Source of the DNA: Phytoamicus setariae | GTDB lineage: Bacteria; Pseudomonadota; Alphaproteobacteria; Rhizobiales; Rhizobiaceae | Assembly (NCBI RefSeq): GCF_016722925.1 | Contig: NZ_JAEQNC010000002.1 | Coordinates: 124,001 to 188,000, forward strand | DNA: 64,000 bases | Direction of reading: 5' to 3' | Part shown: piece by piece, positions 8,776 to 18,350 of the stretch | How positions within the stretch are numbered: the first letter of the stretch is position 1 | Layout of the letters: every line of letters starts with the position of its first letter | Program-made: the position numbers and the translations under genes | The notes under the pieces: generated by a model | Database searches by the model: none | What the model was told of the DNA's origin: nothing | What the model saw: the letters and a program-made list of their open reading frames with translations, nothing else

Positions 8776-9876
8776 ATGCCCAGCTCGCCGTCTGTAATCG
8801 ATCGTATCTATGAAGCCGCTATCATTCCCGAGTTATGGGAGGGTACGTGTGGCGTGCTGGCCGGAGAGGTAAAGGCATTCTCCGCCGCAATCTTCACGGT
8901 TTCGCCCGACCAGTCTTACCGATGGATATCGACCGCAAACGCGCGCGCGCTTTTCGAGGAATTTTCTGCCAGCGAACTCCGGTTTCAGAACGTTCGGCCG
9001 ATGCGCACCCTGGCAATGGCGCCGGGCATATTCACACGCGACACAGATATCATGACGGCCGAGGAACTGGAGAACGATCCCGTATTTCGCGCCTTCATCT
9101 ATCCAAACGGGCTGAAATGGACCGCCGGATGCGCGATCCAGGAACCCTCCGGTCATGCGCTGATATTCGATATCACCAAGACAGACACATCGGATCCGTT
9201 CTCGGACAGAGATATGGCTCGTCTCAATCGTCTGAAACCTGATCTCGCGCGCGCTGCCTTGATGTCTTCTCGCCTTTCGTTTCAGCATGCTCAGACGGTC
9301 ACGTCGGCGCTGTCGCTTGTCGGCCTGCCGGCGGTTGTGATCGGCGACAGCGGGCAAGCTGTGGCGATGAACGCGGAAATGGAGGCAATGGCACCGCAGA
9401 TTTCCACCGGTGCCGCCGACAAACTGCTGATTGCGAGACCTGCGGCATTGGCGATGATGGAGGAAGCGCTGGCTCGTCTGAAATCGGGCAACGCGCCGTC
9501 GGTTCAGTCCATTCCAATCGCCGCCGAAGAGGGGAGACCAGCGACGATCCTGCACGTCCTGCCGGTCCGCCGCATGGCGCGTGACGTCTTTTCGCGCAGC
9601 CTGGCTGTAATAATCGCCACCACGGTCGGGGAGGTCGGTCCGCCCGATATGCGGGTTCTTAGCGGCCTGTTCGATCTGACCCCCGGCGAAGCGCGACTGG
9701 CGCGTGAGATCGCTTCTGGTGCGACGCTGGAGACGGCTGCCATCACGTTGAAACTTTCGATCCACACCGTGCGTTCCTATCTCAAGCAGGTCATGGCCAA
9801 GACCGGCACGCGCCGTCAGGCGGAACTGACGGCCCTGCTGTCCGGCCTGGGGCCGCGCGGTCCGATGTCGATGTGA
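8776..9876 (+). CDS. LuxR-family helix-turn-helix transcriptional regulator
   Basis: 366 residues. The C-terminal 60 residues are a LuxR/FixJ-type DNA-binding domain: LTPGEARLAREIASG, then LKLSIHTVRSYLKQVMAKTG as the recognition helix region. The N-terminal 290 residues resemble PAS/GAF-like sensory regions of rhizobial regulators; there is no receiver Asp and no acyl-homoserine lactone-binding signature. AAGGA just before the ATG supports the start. The target is unknown; it is divergent from the ParA-family gene and its end lies 9 bases from the end of the convergent PBP gene. Confidence 0.75.
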   Translation: MPSSPSVIDRIYEAAIIPELWEGTCGVLAGEVKAFSAAIFTVSPDQSYRWISTANARALFEEFSASELRFQNVRPMRTLAMAPGIFTRDTDIMTAEELENDPVFRAFIYPNGLKWTAGCAIQEPSGHALIFDITKTDTSDPFSDRDMARLNRLKPDLARAALMSSRLSFQHAQTVTSALSLVGLPAVVIGDSGQAVAMNAEMEAMAPQISTGAADKLLIARPAALAMMEEALARLKSGNAPSVQSIPIAAEEGRPATILHVLPVRRMARDVFSRSLAVIIATTVGEVGPPDMRVLSGLFDLTPGEARLAREIASGATLETAAITLKLSIHTVRSYLKQVMAKTGTRRQAELTALLSGLGPRGPMSM

Positions 9877-9885
9877 GGCGGCGTT

Positions 9886-12048
9886 CTATCCCGCCTCTGC
9901 GACTTTGTCCGGGCGCTTGAGCGGTGTCGCAGTCCGCAGTTTCTCGCTGATAGTGCGGATCAGCCGTGTGGATGCAGCCGTCAGCGTGCGCGGCCGTATG
10001 AACTTCGGCAGGTCGGTTTCAGCGGCGCTCTCAGCCTTTTTCTTGGCTTCTGCCTCCGCCACTTTCGGATCGATGTCCTTCGGCAGCGGGTTTTCGATGC
10101 CGGGAATGGGTCTCAGTTCGATTCCCTGGTGGGCGTAGTCCATCAACAGCTTGAACGTCATGGCCGGCAGCGAGCCGCCGGTCATCTTCTCGGTCGATGT
10201 GTAGTCGTCATTGCCGAACCAGACCGCCGTCGTGTAGTTGCCGGTGAAGCCCACAAACCAGGCATCGCGATAGCCTTGCGTGGTTCCGGTCTTGCCGGCA
10301 GTCACGATGCCGCCGTCGAGTGCGGCCCGCCTGGCCGTGCCGATATAGGGAATCTGGCTGAGCATCTGGTTCATGTAGTCGGCTGCCTGCTTCGTCAGCA
10401 CGCGCTTCGCCGGCGCTGCGTCCTTGGCGAAGTCGTAGAGCACCCTGCCATCGTAGTTCATGATCTGGGTGATGCCGTGGCGTCGCGCCGTCATGCCCTC
10501 GGCGGGAAACACCGCATAGCCGGTCGCCTGGTCCATGACGGTCATTTCGGATGTGCCGAGCGGGATGGTCTTGTCAGTGCGGATGGGGGTTTCGACGCCC
10601 ATGTCCTTGGCGACTTTCGAGATCGCCTCGGTGCCGATCAGGTCCTTGGCGAGCTTGACCGGGATGGAGTTGATCGATCTGGCGATCGCCGTCAGGATCG
10701 TGATCCGCCCCGAATAGGAGCGAGCGTAGTTCTGTGGTGACCAGCCGCGCCAGGTGACCGGGCTGTCGACGACGATGGAGTTGGGCGTCAAGCCTTTCTC
10801 CATCGCCAGTGCATAGGTGTAGACCTTGAAGGACGAGCCCGGCTGGCGCAGCGCCTTGGTGGCGCGATTGAACTGGGTTTCACCATAGTCGCGCCCGCCG
10901 ACCATGGCGCGCACGGCGCCGCCGTTTTCGATCATGACCAGCGCACCCTGTTTCACATGGTAGGATTCGCCATACTGCCTGAGGCCGGTTTCGACGGCCT
11001 GTTCGGCAACGTGCTGCAGTCCCATGTCGATCGTGGTGCGCACGACCAGCGAGTGATCCGCATAGGTCTTGGCGATCTTCAGCGTCTCGTCATAGGCCCA
11101 GTCGAGGAAGAAATCAGGCGCTTCGCGTGCGTTGCGGTCGACAACGGTGGCCGGGTGACGGCGCGCATCGATCACTTCGCCCTCGGTCATCAGCCCGCCT
11201 TGCACCAGATTGGTCAGCACCTCATTGGCGCGGGCGCGTGCCGCGGGAAGGTTGACGTGCGGTGCATATTTCGCCGGCGCCTTGAACAGACCGGCCAGCA
11301 TGGCGGATTCGGCCAGCGTCAGGTCGGTGATTTCCTTGCCGAAATAGAAGCGTGCCGCCGCCGCCGCTCCGAACGTGCCGCCGCCCATATAGGCGCGGTC
11401 GAGATAGAGCGACAGGATCTCCTTCTTGGAGAAGTTGGCTTCCATCCACAACGCCAGGAATGCTTCCTTGATCTTGCGGTCGAAGGACCGCTCGTTGGAA
11501 AGAAACAGGTTCTTGGCGAGCTGCTGGGTCAATGTCGAGCCGCCCTGGACCACGCCGCCGGCGCGCGCATTCTCGGTCATGGCGCGCGTCAGGCCGAGAA
11601 AGTCGATGCCGAAATGGTCGAAGAAGCGCCGGTCCTCGGTCGCCAGCACGGCCTTGACGAGATGGTCGGGAAGCTCGTCGATCGGCACCGAATCCTCATG
11701 GATGATGCCACGATGGCCGACGACATTGCCGTAGCGATCGAGGAAGGTGACGGCGAATTCCTGCTTCTTGCGCCAGTCGCTCTTGGCGATCTCGAAGGCG
11801 GGCTTGGCGAGAGCCAGCATGACGACCATGCCCACCGATCCCCATGTCAGCGCTTCGCCCGTCAGTTCGACCGGAATGCGTTTCCAGCCCTTGACCCGGA
11901 ACTTGCGGAAGAAGATGGTGATGTCTTCCCAGATATCGACGAAGCGGAAGCCGGCATTCCACAGGGTGGAATCGAGCCAGGCGTCCATCCTGAGGAAGAA
12001 ATGCTTCTTCAGGCGCGGCTTCTTGTCTTTCTGCGGTTCATCACTCAT
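9886..12048 (-). CDS. Class A penicillin-binding protein (glycosyltransferase/transpeptidase)
   Basis: 720 residues, a bifunctional peptidoglycan synthase anchored in the inner membrane. A cytoplasmic basic N-terminus precedes one membrane segment (about residues 70-90). The GT51 domain follows, with Glu138 in ATEDRRFF as the catalytic base and [12 protein letters not shown]. The transpeptidase domain has Ser405 in PGSSFK (SxxK), SINS (SxN) and AGKTGTT (KTG). The C-terminal 60 residues are charged and low in complexity. All catalytic motifs are present, so it should be active. The gene is transcribed alone and diverges from the YcgN gene. Confidence 0.9.
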   Translation of the reverse strand: MSDEPQKDKKPRLKKHFFLRMDAWLDSTLWNAGFRFVDIWEDITIFFRKFRVKGWKRIPVELTGEALTWGSVGMVVMLALAKPAFEIAKSDWRKKQEFAVTFLDRYGNVVGHRGIIHEDSVPIDELPDHLVKAVLATEDRRFFDHFGIDFLGLTRAMTENARAGGVVQGGSTLTQQLAKNLFLSNERSFDRKIKEAFLALWMEANFSKKEILSLYLDRAYMGGGTFGAAAAARFYFGKEITDLTLAESAMLAGLFKAPAKYAPHVNLPAARARANEVLTNLVQGGLMTEGEVIDARRHPATVVDRNAREAPDFFLDWAYDETLKIAKTYADHSLVVRTTIDMGLQHVAEQAVETGLRQYGESYHVKQGALVMIENGGAVRAMVGGRDYGETQFNRATKALRQPGSSFKVYTYALAMEKGLTPNSIVVDSPVTWRGWSPQNYARSYSGRITILTAIARSINSIPVKLAKDLIGTEAISKVAKDMGVETPIRTDKTIPLGTSEMTVMDQATGYAVFPAEGMTARRHGITQIMNYDGRVLYDFAKDAAPAKRVLTKQAADYMNQMLSQIPYIGTARRAALDGGIVTAGKTGTTQGYRDAWFVGFTGNYTTAVWFGNDDYTSTEKMTGGSLPAMTFKLLMDYAHQGIELRPIPGIENPLPKDIDPKVAEAEAKKKAESAAETDLPKFIRPRTLTAASTRLIRTISEKLRTATPLKRPDKVAEAG

Positions 12049-12118
12049 ATGGGCACTTCACTCGCGATTTTGGGAATTCGAAGTTCCTAAAACAGGCTCA
12101 GACTTCTATAACATTCGA

Positions 12119-12586
12119 ATGAACAACAAAAAAATGGAAAATACGCAGCCTTTCTGGAAAACCAAGACGTTGCGGGAAATGAACGACGCGGAATGGGAAA
12201 GCCTCTGCGACGGCTGCGGACGCTGTTGCCTCAACAAGGTGGAGTACGAGGATACCGGCGAGATCGTCTTCACCAATATCCGCTGTCACATGCTCGACCC
12301 CGAAAGCTGTCGCTGCTCAGACTATGAAAATCGCCAGACCCATGTGCCGGATTGCATCCGCCTGACCATCGATGAGGTGGAAAACTTGACCTGGCTGCCG
12401 CCGACTTGCGGCTATCGGCTGGTGCGCGACGGTCACGATCTTTACTGGTGGCACCCATTGCTGTCCGGCGACCCCGCAACGGTGCATGCCGCCGGCATCT
12501 CCGTGCGCGGCCGCACCGTCAATGAAAAGGACGTCGATTTCGAGGATTACGAGGACTACGAGGTCGACTGGCCGACCAAGGGCTGA
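12119..12586 (+). CDS. YcgN-family cysteine cluster protein
   Basis: About 155 residues. CDGCGRCC near residue 26 and further cysteines in [11 protein letters not shown] and DC give the conserved cysteine set of the YkgJ/YcgN families, which probably bind zinc or an iron-sulfur cluster. Soluble; function unknown. The frame is open far upstream, but protein similarity begins close to the ATG at 12119; ATG 12134 is an equally possible start, and neither has a strong ribosome-binding site. Divergent from the PBP gene with a 70-base spacer. Confidence 0.8.
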   Translation: MNNKKMENTQPFWKTKTLREMNDAEWESLCDGCGRCCLNKVEYEDTGEIVFTNIRCHMLDPESCRCSDYENRQTHVPDCIRLTIDEVENLTWLPPTCGYRLVRDGHDLYWWHPLLSGDPATVHAAGISVRGRTVNEKDVDFEDYEDYEVDWPTKG

Positions 12587-12726
12587 GGTGGCTCTTTTCT
12601 TCGCGTCCATGTCAGTGTCCGGCAAAAAGACAGGCGATCCGGCTGGAGTTCTCCGCAGCTTTGTGTTGAAACTTTTGCAGGTCGGGTAGGTCTGCCCGTT
12701 TCCCGCTGCAAGGGGCAATCGAATTC

Positions 12727-13347
12727 ATGCCGGGTCTTCAACTCGCACCGCAACTGCTACCCTTTCTTCTGGCCAGCCTGCTGATCGAGTTGACGCCGGG
12801 TCCCAACATGACCTGGCTGGCAATCCTGACGCTGTCGGAAGGCAAGGCGCGCGGGCTCAGGGCCGTCGCCGGCATCTCGCTTGGTCTGGCGCTTCTCGGC
12901 ATTGCCGGTGCGTTGGGCGTTTCGGAGATCATCAATGCATCACAGCTGATCTACCAGACCCTGCGCTGGGCAGGGATCGCCTTCTTGCTCTATCTCGCAT
13001 GGGACGGTTGGCGGGGCGAGCGGGACACGTCGAGCGAGGGGACGCAAGATAGCCGGGCTTTCATTCGCGGTCTGATCACCAATCTCCTCAATCCCAAGGC
13101 AGCGGTGTTCTATATCGCCGTATTGCCAGCTTTCATCGTCGAAACCAGCCCGCTCGCGCCCCAGACGTGGGTCCTCACCACCGGATACGTGTTGGTGGCA
13201 ACGCTGGTGCATGCAGCCATCGTGCTGCTGGCCGGCCAGGTGCAGCCATTGTTGGCCGAGCCTCGGCTGGCAATGATCACGCGCCGCGTGCTCTCGCTTG
13301 GTCTTGTTGTCGTGGCACTCTGGTTTGCCTGGTCGACGCGGCATTGA
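12727..13347 (+). CDS. LysE-family amino acid/metabolite exporter
   Basis: 206 residues with about six hydrophobic segments. TPGPNM near residue 24 is the hallmark of the RhtB/LysE family, and NLLNPKAAVFYIAVLP in the middle is the second conserved signature. Inner-membrane efflux of small amino acids or derivatives is the family role; the substrate cannot be inferred. AAGGGG lies upstream of the ATG. The end is convergent with the YjbR gene, 26 bases apart. Confidence 0.85.
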   Translation: MPGLQLAPQLLPFLLASLLIELTPGPNMTWLAILTLSEGKARGLRAVAGISLGLALLGIAGALGVSEIINASQLIYQTLRWAGIAFLLYLAWDGWRGERDTSSEGTQDSRAFIRGLITNLLNPKAAVFYIAVLPAFIVETSPLAPQTWVLTTGYVLVATLVHAAIVLLAGQVQPLLAEPRLAMITRRVLSLGLVVVALWFAWSTRH

Positions 13348-13373
13348 CGGCTGCGTCAGCGGCCGGCAGCGCT

Positions 13374-13679
13374 TTACCTGGGCTGAACGTTCTTCCAGGC
13401 CATGGTCAGCGCGCTTTCGGCAACATCGTGTGGGCAATCCTTGAGATGAAGATGTGTCCAGCCCCGAGTTCCCCACTTGTTGGGAATGGCGGCAAACAGG
13501 GCCCCATAGACTTCGCCCATCAGTGCCTGCTGATCGGGCAGGAAATTCAGAGCGGCCCGGTTCGGCGCGGGGAGGGTGGCGAAGATTCTGGGCGCGCGAA
13601 AATCGCGCGTGCCGAAATGAGCGCTTTCGACCGCACCGGGGAGAGAAAGTGCCAGGGCCGCGAATTCGTCGTGGGTCAT
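13374..13679 (-). CDS. MmcQ/YjbR-family DNA-binding-like protein
   Basis: 101 residues, the usual length of the family. Typical features are MTHDEFAALALSLPG at the start, SAHFGTRDFR, and the C-terminal GWTHLHL section. The family adopts a CyaY-like fold with DNA-binding proposed; the cellular role is not established. The start at 13679 is fixed by GGAGG eight bases upstream, although the frame is open further upstream. Confidence 0.75.
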   Translation of the reverse strand: MTHDEFAALALSLPGAVESAHFGTRDFRAPRIFATLPAPNRAALNFLPDQQALMGEVYGALFAAIPNKWGTRGWTHLHLKDCPHDVAESALTMAWKNVQPR

Positions 13680-13778
13680 GCGGGCCGCCTCCATGGAGGC
13701 GACGATTCGAGCATGACGATGGACTGACGGCAACAGAAAACGTCGCGGCGAACTGGCCGGCATCTGACGGTTTGTAGG

Positions 13779-14186
13779 CTACTTCTTGCGGAAGATCACC
13801 TTTGAGCCATCTGCCTCGTAGACATGCAGGCTTTCGTCATCCATCCAGTCGATGCGTTTGGCGCCATCGTCCTTGACCGGCTTGCCGTCGCTGTCGAGGC
13901 AATTGGTCAGGATGATCTCGTCCTTGTCGTTTGGTTCCCAGCCGCATTTCTGGATCATGAAGCCTTCTGTCAGGTCGATCCGCACCGATTCCTCGGTAAA
14001 ATCGATCGTTGCCTCGCGCAACATGTCCGCGCCCATTTCGGCGTCCTTCTTGCTCTTGCCGGCTTCGACCAGGCTCGCGATGCTCTCGTCCCTGGAAAAT
14101 ACCCAGCGGCCTGCAGGAAAATCCTCCGCCTGGCCGGCGCCGGGAAGCAGAAGGAGAGTCAGGGTGACGGCAGGCAAAAGTTTCAT
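13779..14186 (-). CDS. Hypothetical exported protein
   Basis: 135 residues. A clear signal peptide (residues 1-20, ending in GAGQAE) is followed by a small domain of about 115 residues with two cysteines (KCGW and NCLD) that could form a disulfide in the periplasm. The sequence recalls small rhizobial lipocalin-like or copper-resistance-type exported domains, but I cannot assign a family. The start at 14186 is chosen because the signal peptide begins there; the upstream part of the frame has no protein character. Confidence 0.6.
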   Translation of the reverse strand: MKLLPAVTLTLLLLPGAGQAEDFPAGRWVFSRDESIASLVEAGKSKKDAEMGADMLREATIDFTEESVRIDLTEGFMIQKCGWEPNDKDEIILTNCLDSDGKPVKDDGAKRIDWMDDESLHVYEADGSKVIFRKK

Positions 14187-14332
14187 TGTGTAAATCCATT
14201 GGTATGATCGGATGGGCGTGGCCCGATAACCGGCTGATACCAAGAACGCGTAAATTTCTGGTAGCTGTGGGCCTGCACCTGCGCAGGCTGCGCGCCTGGA
14301 ATCAGGAAAATCTAGATATAGGAAAATAATCC

Positions 14333-14361
14333 TTGACGGCGTCACGGTGCTTTGTTATGTT
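14333..14361 (+). promoter_or_regulatory. Candidate sigma70-type promoter of the GTA cluster
   Basis: TTGACG at 14333-14338 and TATGTT at 14356-14361 are separated by exactly 17 bases, close to the housekeeping consensus. Transcription would start about 90 bases before the first GTA gene at 14461. There is no other good promoter before that gene. Assigned by pattern only. Confidence 0.5.
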
Positions 14362-14460
14362 TATGTCATGATCCGATAAATTCGGCTGACAAAGCCGGCT
14401 GGCGGGGCGGAAATCTCGTCTGGACGTCTATTTGATAGGTTTTAATCAGGAATATATTCC

Positions 14461-15045
14461 ATGTTCAACCCGATCGACTTCGATCCGGCTATGGTCTCGC
14501 CATGGCCGGTCATGCCCGTGCATCCACAATTGGACGTTCGAGTGGCCGATGCGCGCGCGGGCGCAGCCGCAAACCGGATCCTGATCGAAACCAAAGCCGC
14601 CGCGGAGCCGACGCAGGCAGAGGCGCTGCAGGACCTTCTCAACCAGATGACGGTGGAGATGCGGTTGCAATTCGAGGCCTTCCGCAAGATCCGCATTGAT
14701 GCTGAAAAACTGCTTGAGGGGCCAGCCGACGATAGCACCGTCAAGATTGCCAAGGCGGATATCAAGTCGGCCAACGATGCCCTCTCGCTCATCGTCCGGA
14801 CGCTCGAGAAGATCGACAGCCTGCAACGGAGCCTCGCCGATGACCGCGAACGTGCCACTGAGCAGAATTTTGATCAGGCTGCATACGACGAGCTGCTTGC
14901 CGGCATCGAGCGAAAGATCGAGGCCAGAGCCCGCGAGCTTGCCTCGGCAATGGCCGGGCAACGCGGTGGCGACGCAGCGGCGGGCAGGGGGCCGCCCGGA
15001 TCTTGCTCAGGCACCGCAGAGCGCTCGCACACGTCGCCTGGCTGA
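14461..15045 (+). CDS. GTA g1-like protein, candidate small terminase
   Basis: 194 residues, mostly helical and charged, with predicted coiled coil between about residues 45 and 165. Its place directly before the large terminase is that of RcGTA g1, the small terminase/DNA-binding packaging protein; the assignment is by position. From about residue 175 the sequence becomes Gly/Pro/Ser-rich, while the +1 frame continues a helical, Arg/Ala-rich sequence into the terminase frame. A frameshift near the G run at about 14990 is therefore possible, and the true C-terminus is uncertain. AGGAAT upstream supports the start. Confidence 0.55.
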   Translation: MFNPIDFDPAMVSPWPVMPVHPQLDVRVADARAGAAANRILIETKAAAEPTQAEALQDLLNQMTVEMRLQFEAFRKIRIDAEKLLEGPADDSTVKIAKADIKSANDALSLIVRTLEKIDSLQRSLADDRERATEQNFDQAAYDELLAGIERKIEARARELASAMAGQRGGDAAAGRGPPGSCSGTAERSHTSPG

Positions 15046-15067
15046 GGCGCGGCAATCGGCAAAAGCC

Positions 15068-16489
15068 ATGGGGCAAGCAGACGATCTTGCCAATGCATAT
15101 GTGGATGATCTGATGTCGCATTTGAATGGGCTCAGTCGCCTGCGTGGGGCGACGGAACATCTCGGGGTCTCCCGGGAGCCGTCTCCTTCGATTGCTCCCG
15201 GGCATCTCTCCCAAAAAGCCCAAGAGCAACTGAAGACCGTCGCCGTCTGTCAGCTCGACTGTCGCCACCTTGCGCTGGCCCACTATGGCTGGAAGCTGAA
15301 TGCGCGGCATGAACAAAAACCGCCGGCTGGAGATTGGCGCACCTGGCTGATGCTCGGTGGTCGGGGCTCGGGAAAGACCCGCGCCGGGGCCGAATGGGTG
15401 CATGGCATCGCTTCGACCGCATCGGTGCCTGTTCGCTTCGCGCTGGTGGCCGAAACGCTCGCCGATGCCCGCGAGGTGATGATAGACGGCATATCCGGCA
15501 TCTGGCGCATTGCCAGCCGTTTCCGGCCGCAATTCGAAATCACCCGCCGGCGGCTGGTCTGGCCGAACGGCTCGGTGGCGCAGCTTTTCTCATCGGAAGA
15601 TCCCGACAGCCTGCGCGGGCCGCAATTCGATTATGCCTGGTGCGACGAGCTGGCGAAATGGAAGCATGCGCAGGAGACCTGGGACATGCTGCAATTCGGC
15701 CTCAGGCTCGGCAGCCACCCAAGGCAGATGGTGACGACGACGCCGAGACCCGTTCCACTGATCCGGGCGCTGATCGCCGATTCCGGCACCGTGGTGACCC
15801 GGATTTCGACGCGCGCCAATGCCGACAATCTTGCCGCCGGTTTCATCGAGGCGGTCGAAAAGCGCTATGGTGGCACACGCCTGGGGCGACAGGAACTCGA
15901 TGGCGAGTTGATCGCCGACCGCGAAGATGGCTTGTGGAGCCGCGACATGCTGGAACGGCTGCGGGTGCGCAGTCCCGGACCTATCGGCCGTATCGTCGTG
16001 GCGGTGGATCCTCCCGCGGCGGAAAAGGCGTCAGGCTCCTGCTGCGGCATCGTCGTGGCAGGATTGGACGCAACCGGCAAGGGTGTGGTGCTGGCGGATC
16101 TCTCGGTTGACAATGCTTCGCCCGCCGAATGGGGCAATGGGGTGGTCCGCGCATTCCGGCGCTTCCAGGCCGATCGTGTCGTGGCGGAGGTCAACCAGGG
16201 CGGCGACATGGTGACGGCAATCCTGCGCTCGATCGATGCTGACCTGCCGGCGACCACGGTCAGGGCAACGCGGGGAAAATTCCTGCGCGCCGAACCGGTC
16301 GCTGCGCTCTATGAGCAGGGGCGGGTGGCACATGCCGGGACCTTCGCCGCACTGGAAGACCAAATGTGCGATTTCGGCCCCGATGGCCTTTCCGGTGGTG
16401 GCTCGCCCGACCGGCTCGATGCGCTCGTCTGGGCGTTGACCGCCTTGATGCTCGCCGGTCATGGCGAGCCTAGGGTGCGGGGCGTGTGA
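15068..16489 (+). CDS. GTA large terminase subunit (DNA-packaging ATPase/nuclease)
   Basis: About 473 residues. LMLGGRGSGKTRAGAEW is the Walker A region typical of GTA-type TerL, YAWCDELAKW the Walker B region, and the C-terminal half has the RNase H-like nuclease (VVAVDPPA, then the acidic VLADLS). In the cell it drives head-full packaging of DNA into the prohead; in RcGTA this is random host DNA. The start is uncertain: the frame extends upstream, and I chose the ATG at 15068. ATG 15113 is an alternative. The N-terminal 75 residues before GDWRTWL are not conserved sequence that I recognise. Confidence 0.85.
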   Translation: MGQADDLANAYVDDLMSHLNGLSRLRGATEHLGVSREPSPSIAPGHLSQKAQEQLKTVAVCQLDCRHLALAHYGWKLNARHEQKPPAGDWRTWLMLGGRGSGKTRAGAEWVHGIASTASVPVRFALVAETLADAREVMIDGISGIWRIASRFRPQFEITRRRLVWPNGSVAQLFSSEDPDSLRGPQFDYAWCDELAKWKHAQETWDMLQFGLRLGSHPRQMVTTTPRPVPLIRALIADSGTVVTRISTRANADNLAAGFIEAVEKRYGGTRLGRQELDGELIADREDGLWSRDMLERLRVRSPGPIGRIVVAVDPPAAEKASGSCCGIVVAGLDATGKGVVLADLSVDNASPAEWGNGVVRAFRRFQADRVVAEVNQGGDMVTAILRSIDADLPATTVRATRGKFLRAEPVAALYEQGRVAHAGTFAALEDQMCDFGPDGLSGGGSPDRLDALVWALTALMLAGHGEPRVRGV

Positions 16490-16497
16490 GCGAAGCT

Positions 16498-16839
16498 CTA
16501 CCAGTGCCAGTGGCGGCCGCGCTCCGACGCGCGGCTTTCTGCCGACGATCCGAGGAGATAGCCGATGGCAAGGCCAATGAGGCCGGCGCTCAACAGTGCT
16601 GAGGTTGCTGCTCCCGGATTTTCGCGTGCGGCCTCGACCACGTTGTGACCCTGCTGCCTGGCACTGGCGACTGCCGTGCCGATGCGGCCGCGCGCGGTGT
16701 CAGCCGTATCGCCTGCCTGCTCGGCGGCATCCCGAGCTCGGGAGGACAGGGCTTTGGTCAGTGTCGCGACCTGGGCACGCAACTGCGCCAGCTGCTCGTC
16801 GACGGTGTCGCGGATTTCCTGGATTCTGGGGTCTGCCAT
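16498..16839 (-). CDS. DUF883/ElaB-like membrane-anchored protein
   Basis: 113 residues. A long amphipathic helical N-terminal part (about residues 5-80) is followed by one membrane segment (about 80-98) and a short basic tail ending in HWHW. This is the layout of the ElaB/YqjD/DUF883 group, inner-membrane proteins linked with ribosomes or stress in E. coli. It lies on the opposite strand inside the GTA cluster, 8 bases after the terminase gene end. AAGGAG before the start makes it convincing. Confidence 0.7.
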   Translation of the reverse strand: MADPRIQEIRDTVDEQLAQLRAQVATLTKALSSRARDAAEQAGDTADTARGRIGTAVASARQQGHNVVEAARENPGAATSALLSAGLIGLAIGYLLGSSAESRASERGRHWHW

Positions 16840-16942
16840 TGTTCAACTCCTTATGGGAACCAAGGCTAAACGTGGCAGGCGGCGTCAGGTTCCGCCTTTG
16901 AACATCTTTTGAGGTTTTTCCCGCAACACAAGGACATCATTG

Positions 16943-17587
16943 ATGAATCGCGCCAAGTTCTACAGCGCCGTGCGCAGCCGCTTGTTCGGCGGCAAGCTTT
17001 CGCGGTCGCAAGTCGCAGGTATCGAGGCTATCCTCGACAAGTGGGAAAAGACATACCCGGACGGTGATCTGCGTTGTCTCGCCTATATGCTGGCAACAGC
17101 TTTTCATGAAACCGGCCGGACGATGCAGCCGGTGCGCGAAACATTTGCCGACACGGATGAAGATGCGATCCGCAATCTCGACCTCGCCTGGCGCAAGGGC
17201 CGGCTGAACCAGGTGCGCGATCCTTATTGGCGCAAGGATGCGGAGGGTAAATCCTGGCTCGGGCGTGGCCTGGTGCAACTGACCCACAAGGCCAATTACG
17301 CCAGGCTTTCCGGCGCCGTGGGTATCGATCTCGTGGCCCGTCCCGAACGGGCAATGGAAATGAATGTCGCTATAAAAATCCTGTTTGCCGGCATGCAGGG
17401 CGGAATGTTCACCGGCCACCGTCTTTCCGATTTCTTCAATGGATTGCGCGGCGATTGGTCGGGCGCACGGCGGGTCGTCAACGGCACGGACCGGTCCAAT
17501 CTGATCGGAGGCTACGGGCAGGCATTTCATGCCGCGCTGGTGGCCGCGACCATGAGCGCAGTTGAAGCTGCGCGGCCAGCGTGCTAG
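16943..17587 (+). CDS. GH19-family endolysin (chitinase-like peptidoglycan hydrolase)
   Basis: 214 residues without signal peptide. TAFHETGRTMQPVRE (about residues 51-65) carries the catalytic Glu of GH19 enzymes in the form common in phage endolysins, and SWLGRGLVQLTHKANYARLS matches the following conserved block. Likely role: cleavage of peptidoglycan to release particles, working with a holin. It lies between terminase and portal on the same strand as the GTA genes, so it may be the GTA lysis enzyme. The ATG at 16943 has AAGGA nine bases upstream. Confidence 0.8.
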   Translation: MNRAKFYSAVRSRLFGGKLSRSQVAGIEAILDKWEKTYPDGDLRCLAYMLATAFHETGRTMQPVRETFADTDEDAIRNLDLAWRKGRLNQVRDPYWRKDAEGKSWLGRGLVQLTHKANYARLSGAVGIDLVARPERAMEMNVAIKILFAGMQGGMFTGHRLSDFFNGLRGDWSGARRVVNGTDRSNLIGGYGQAFHAALVAATMSAVEAARPAC

Positions 17588-17620
17588 GCGCGGGCCGGAA
17601 TTGTTGACCGAGGTATACAA

Positions 17621-17938
17621 GTGATCCGCCACATCGTGTTCTTCTCCGCCCGGGACCCCCAGGACATAGAGGCCGTACGCGCTGGACTGTCGTTGTTGAC
17701 CGCCAGCCCGCATGCCCAAGTGCTGGAGATCGGCACCAATGTGAAGACCGACCAGCTCGGGACCCAGGTCGATCTCGTCGTCTATGGTGAATTCCGCGAC
17801 GAGGCGGCGCTGGCCGCCTACAAGGCCGATCCGCTCTACCAGAAGTCCATCGACGTTGTGCGGCCGATCCGGGAGATCCGCATGGCTGCCGACTACGATG
17901 TCGATCAGGCCGTGCGCGTGCCGCTGACGCAGGCTTAG
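17621..17938 (+). CDS. Dabb-family (stress-responsive A/B barrel) protein
   Basis: 105 residues, one Dabb domain: MIRHIVFFSARD at the start and the central VDLVVYGEFRDEAALAAYKADP are typical. Such dimeric ferredoxin-like barrels have varied or unknown functions. The start is a GTG at 17621 with GAGG eight bases upstream. Same strand as the GTA genes, 33 bases after the endolysin, but not a known GTA component. Confidence 0.8.
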   Translation: MIRHIVFFSARDPQDIEAVRAGLSLLTASPHAQVLEIGTNVKTDQLGTQVDLVVYGEFRDEAALAAYKADPLYQKSIDVVRPIREIRMAADYDVDQAVRVPLTQA

Positions 17939-17943
17939 GCGCC

Positions 17944-18225
17944 TCAGCCCTTGGCCGGCGTGTTCCTTATATAGCTGATCGCATGCTGGATGGCCGCCTG
18001 CCTGCCCGCCAGATCGATGACGACGTTCCAGTGGCCAGTTGCCGGTACAGCCAGCTTTGCCGGGAAATGGGTATAGTGGCCACCAAAATAGGTGTGCTTC
18101 TGCCGCTTGCGATAAAGCGCGAAATTGGCATCGTCGAGCAGCAGGATATTGCATTGGTGCGAGCACTGCACGACGACAATATCGCCTTTCGCCAGGTTCT
18201 GATGTGAATGAATGAAATCTGCCAT
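17944..18225 (-). CDS. DUF1883 domain-containing protein
   Basis: 93 residues forming one DUF1883 domain. Characteristic parts are the start MADFIHSHQNLAKGDIVVV, the middle LLLDDANFALYRK, and GHWNVVIDLAG near the C-terminus. Function unknown. Located on the opposite strand inside the GTA cluster, 5 bases from the convergent Dabb gene. GGAGG before 18225 fixes the start even though the frame stays open further upstream. Confidence 0.75.
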   Translation of the reverse strand: MADFIHSHQNLAKGDIVVVQCSHQCNILLLDDANFALYRKRQKHTYFGGHYTHFPAKLAVPATGHWNVVIDLAGRQAAIQHAISYIRNTPAKG

Positions 18226-18350
18226 CCGGCTCCTCCTTCCCGATGGTTCCGATACATGCGCTGCCTTCCGGCAGGCCCGTTTTCGGGTGCAATTCGATTG
18301 TTGCTGTGCCGACAGCGTTAGCTGGTCATGGCACGCCAGATCAAGGGTAG

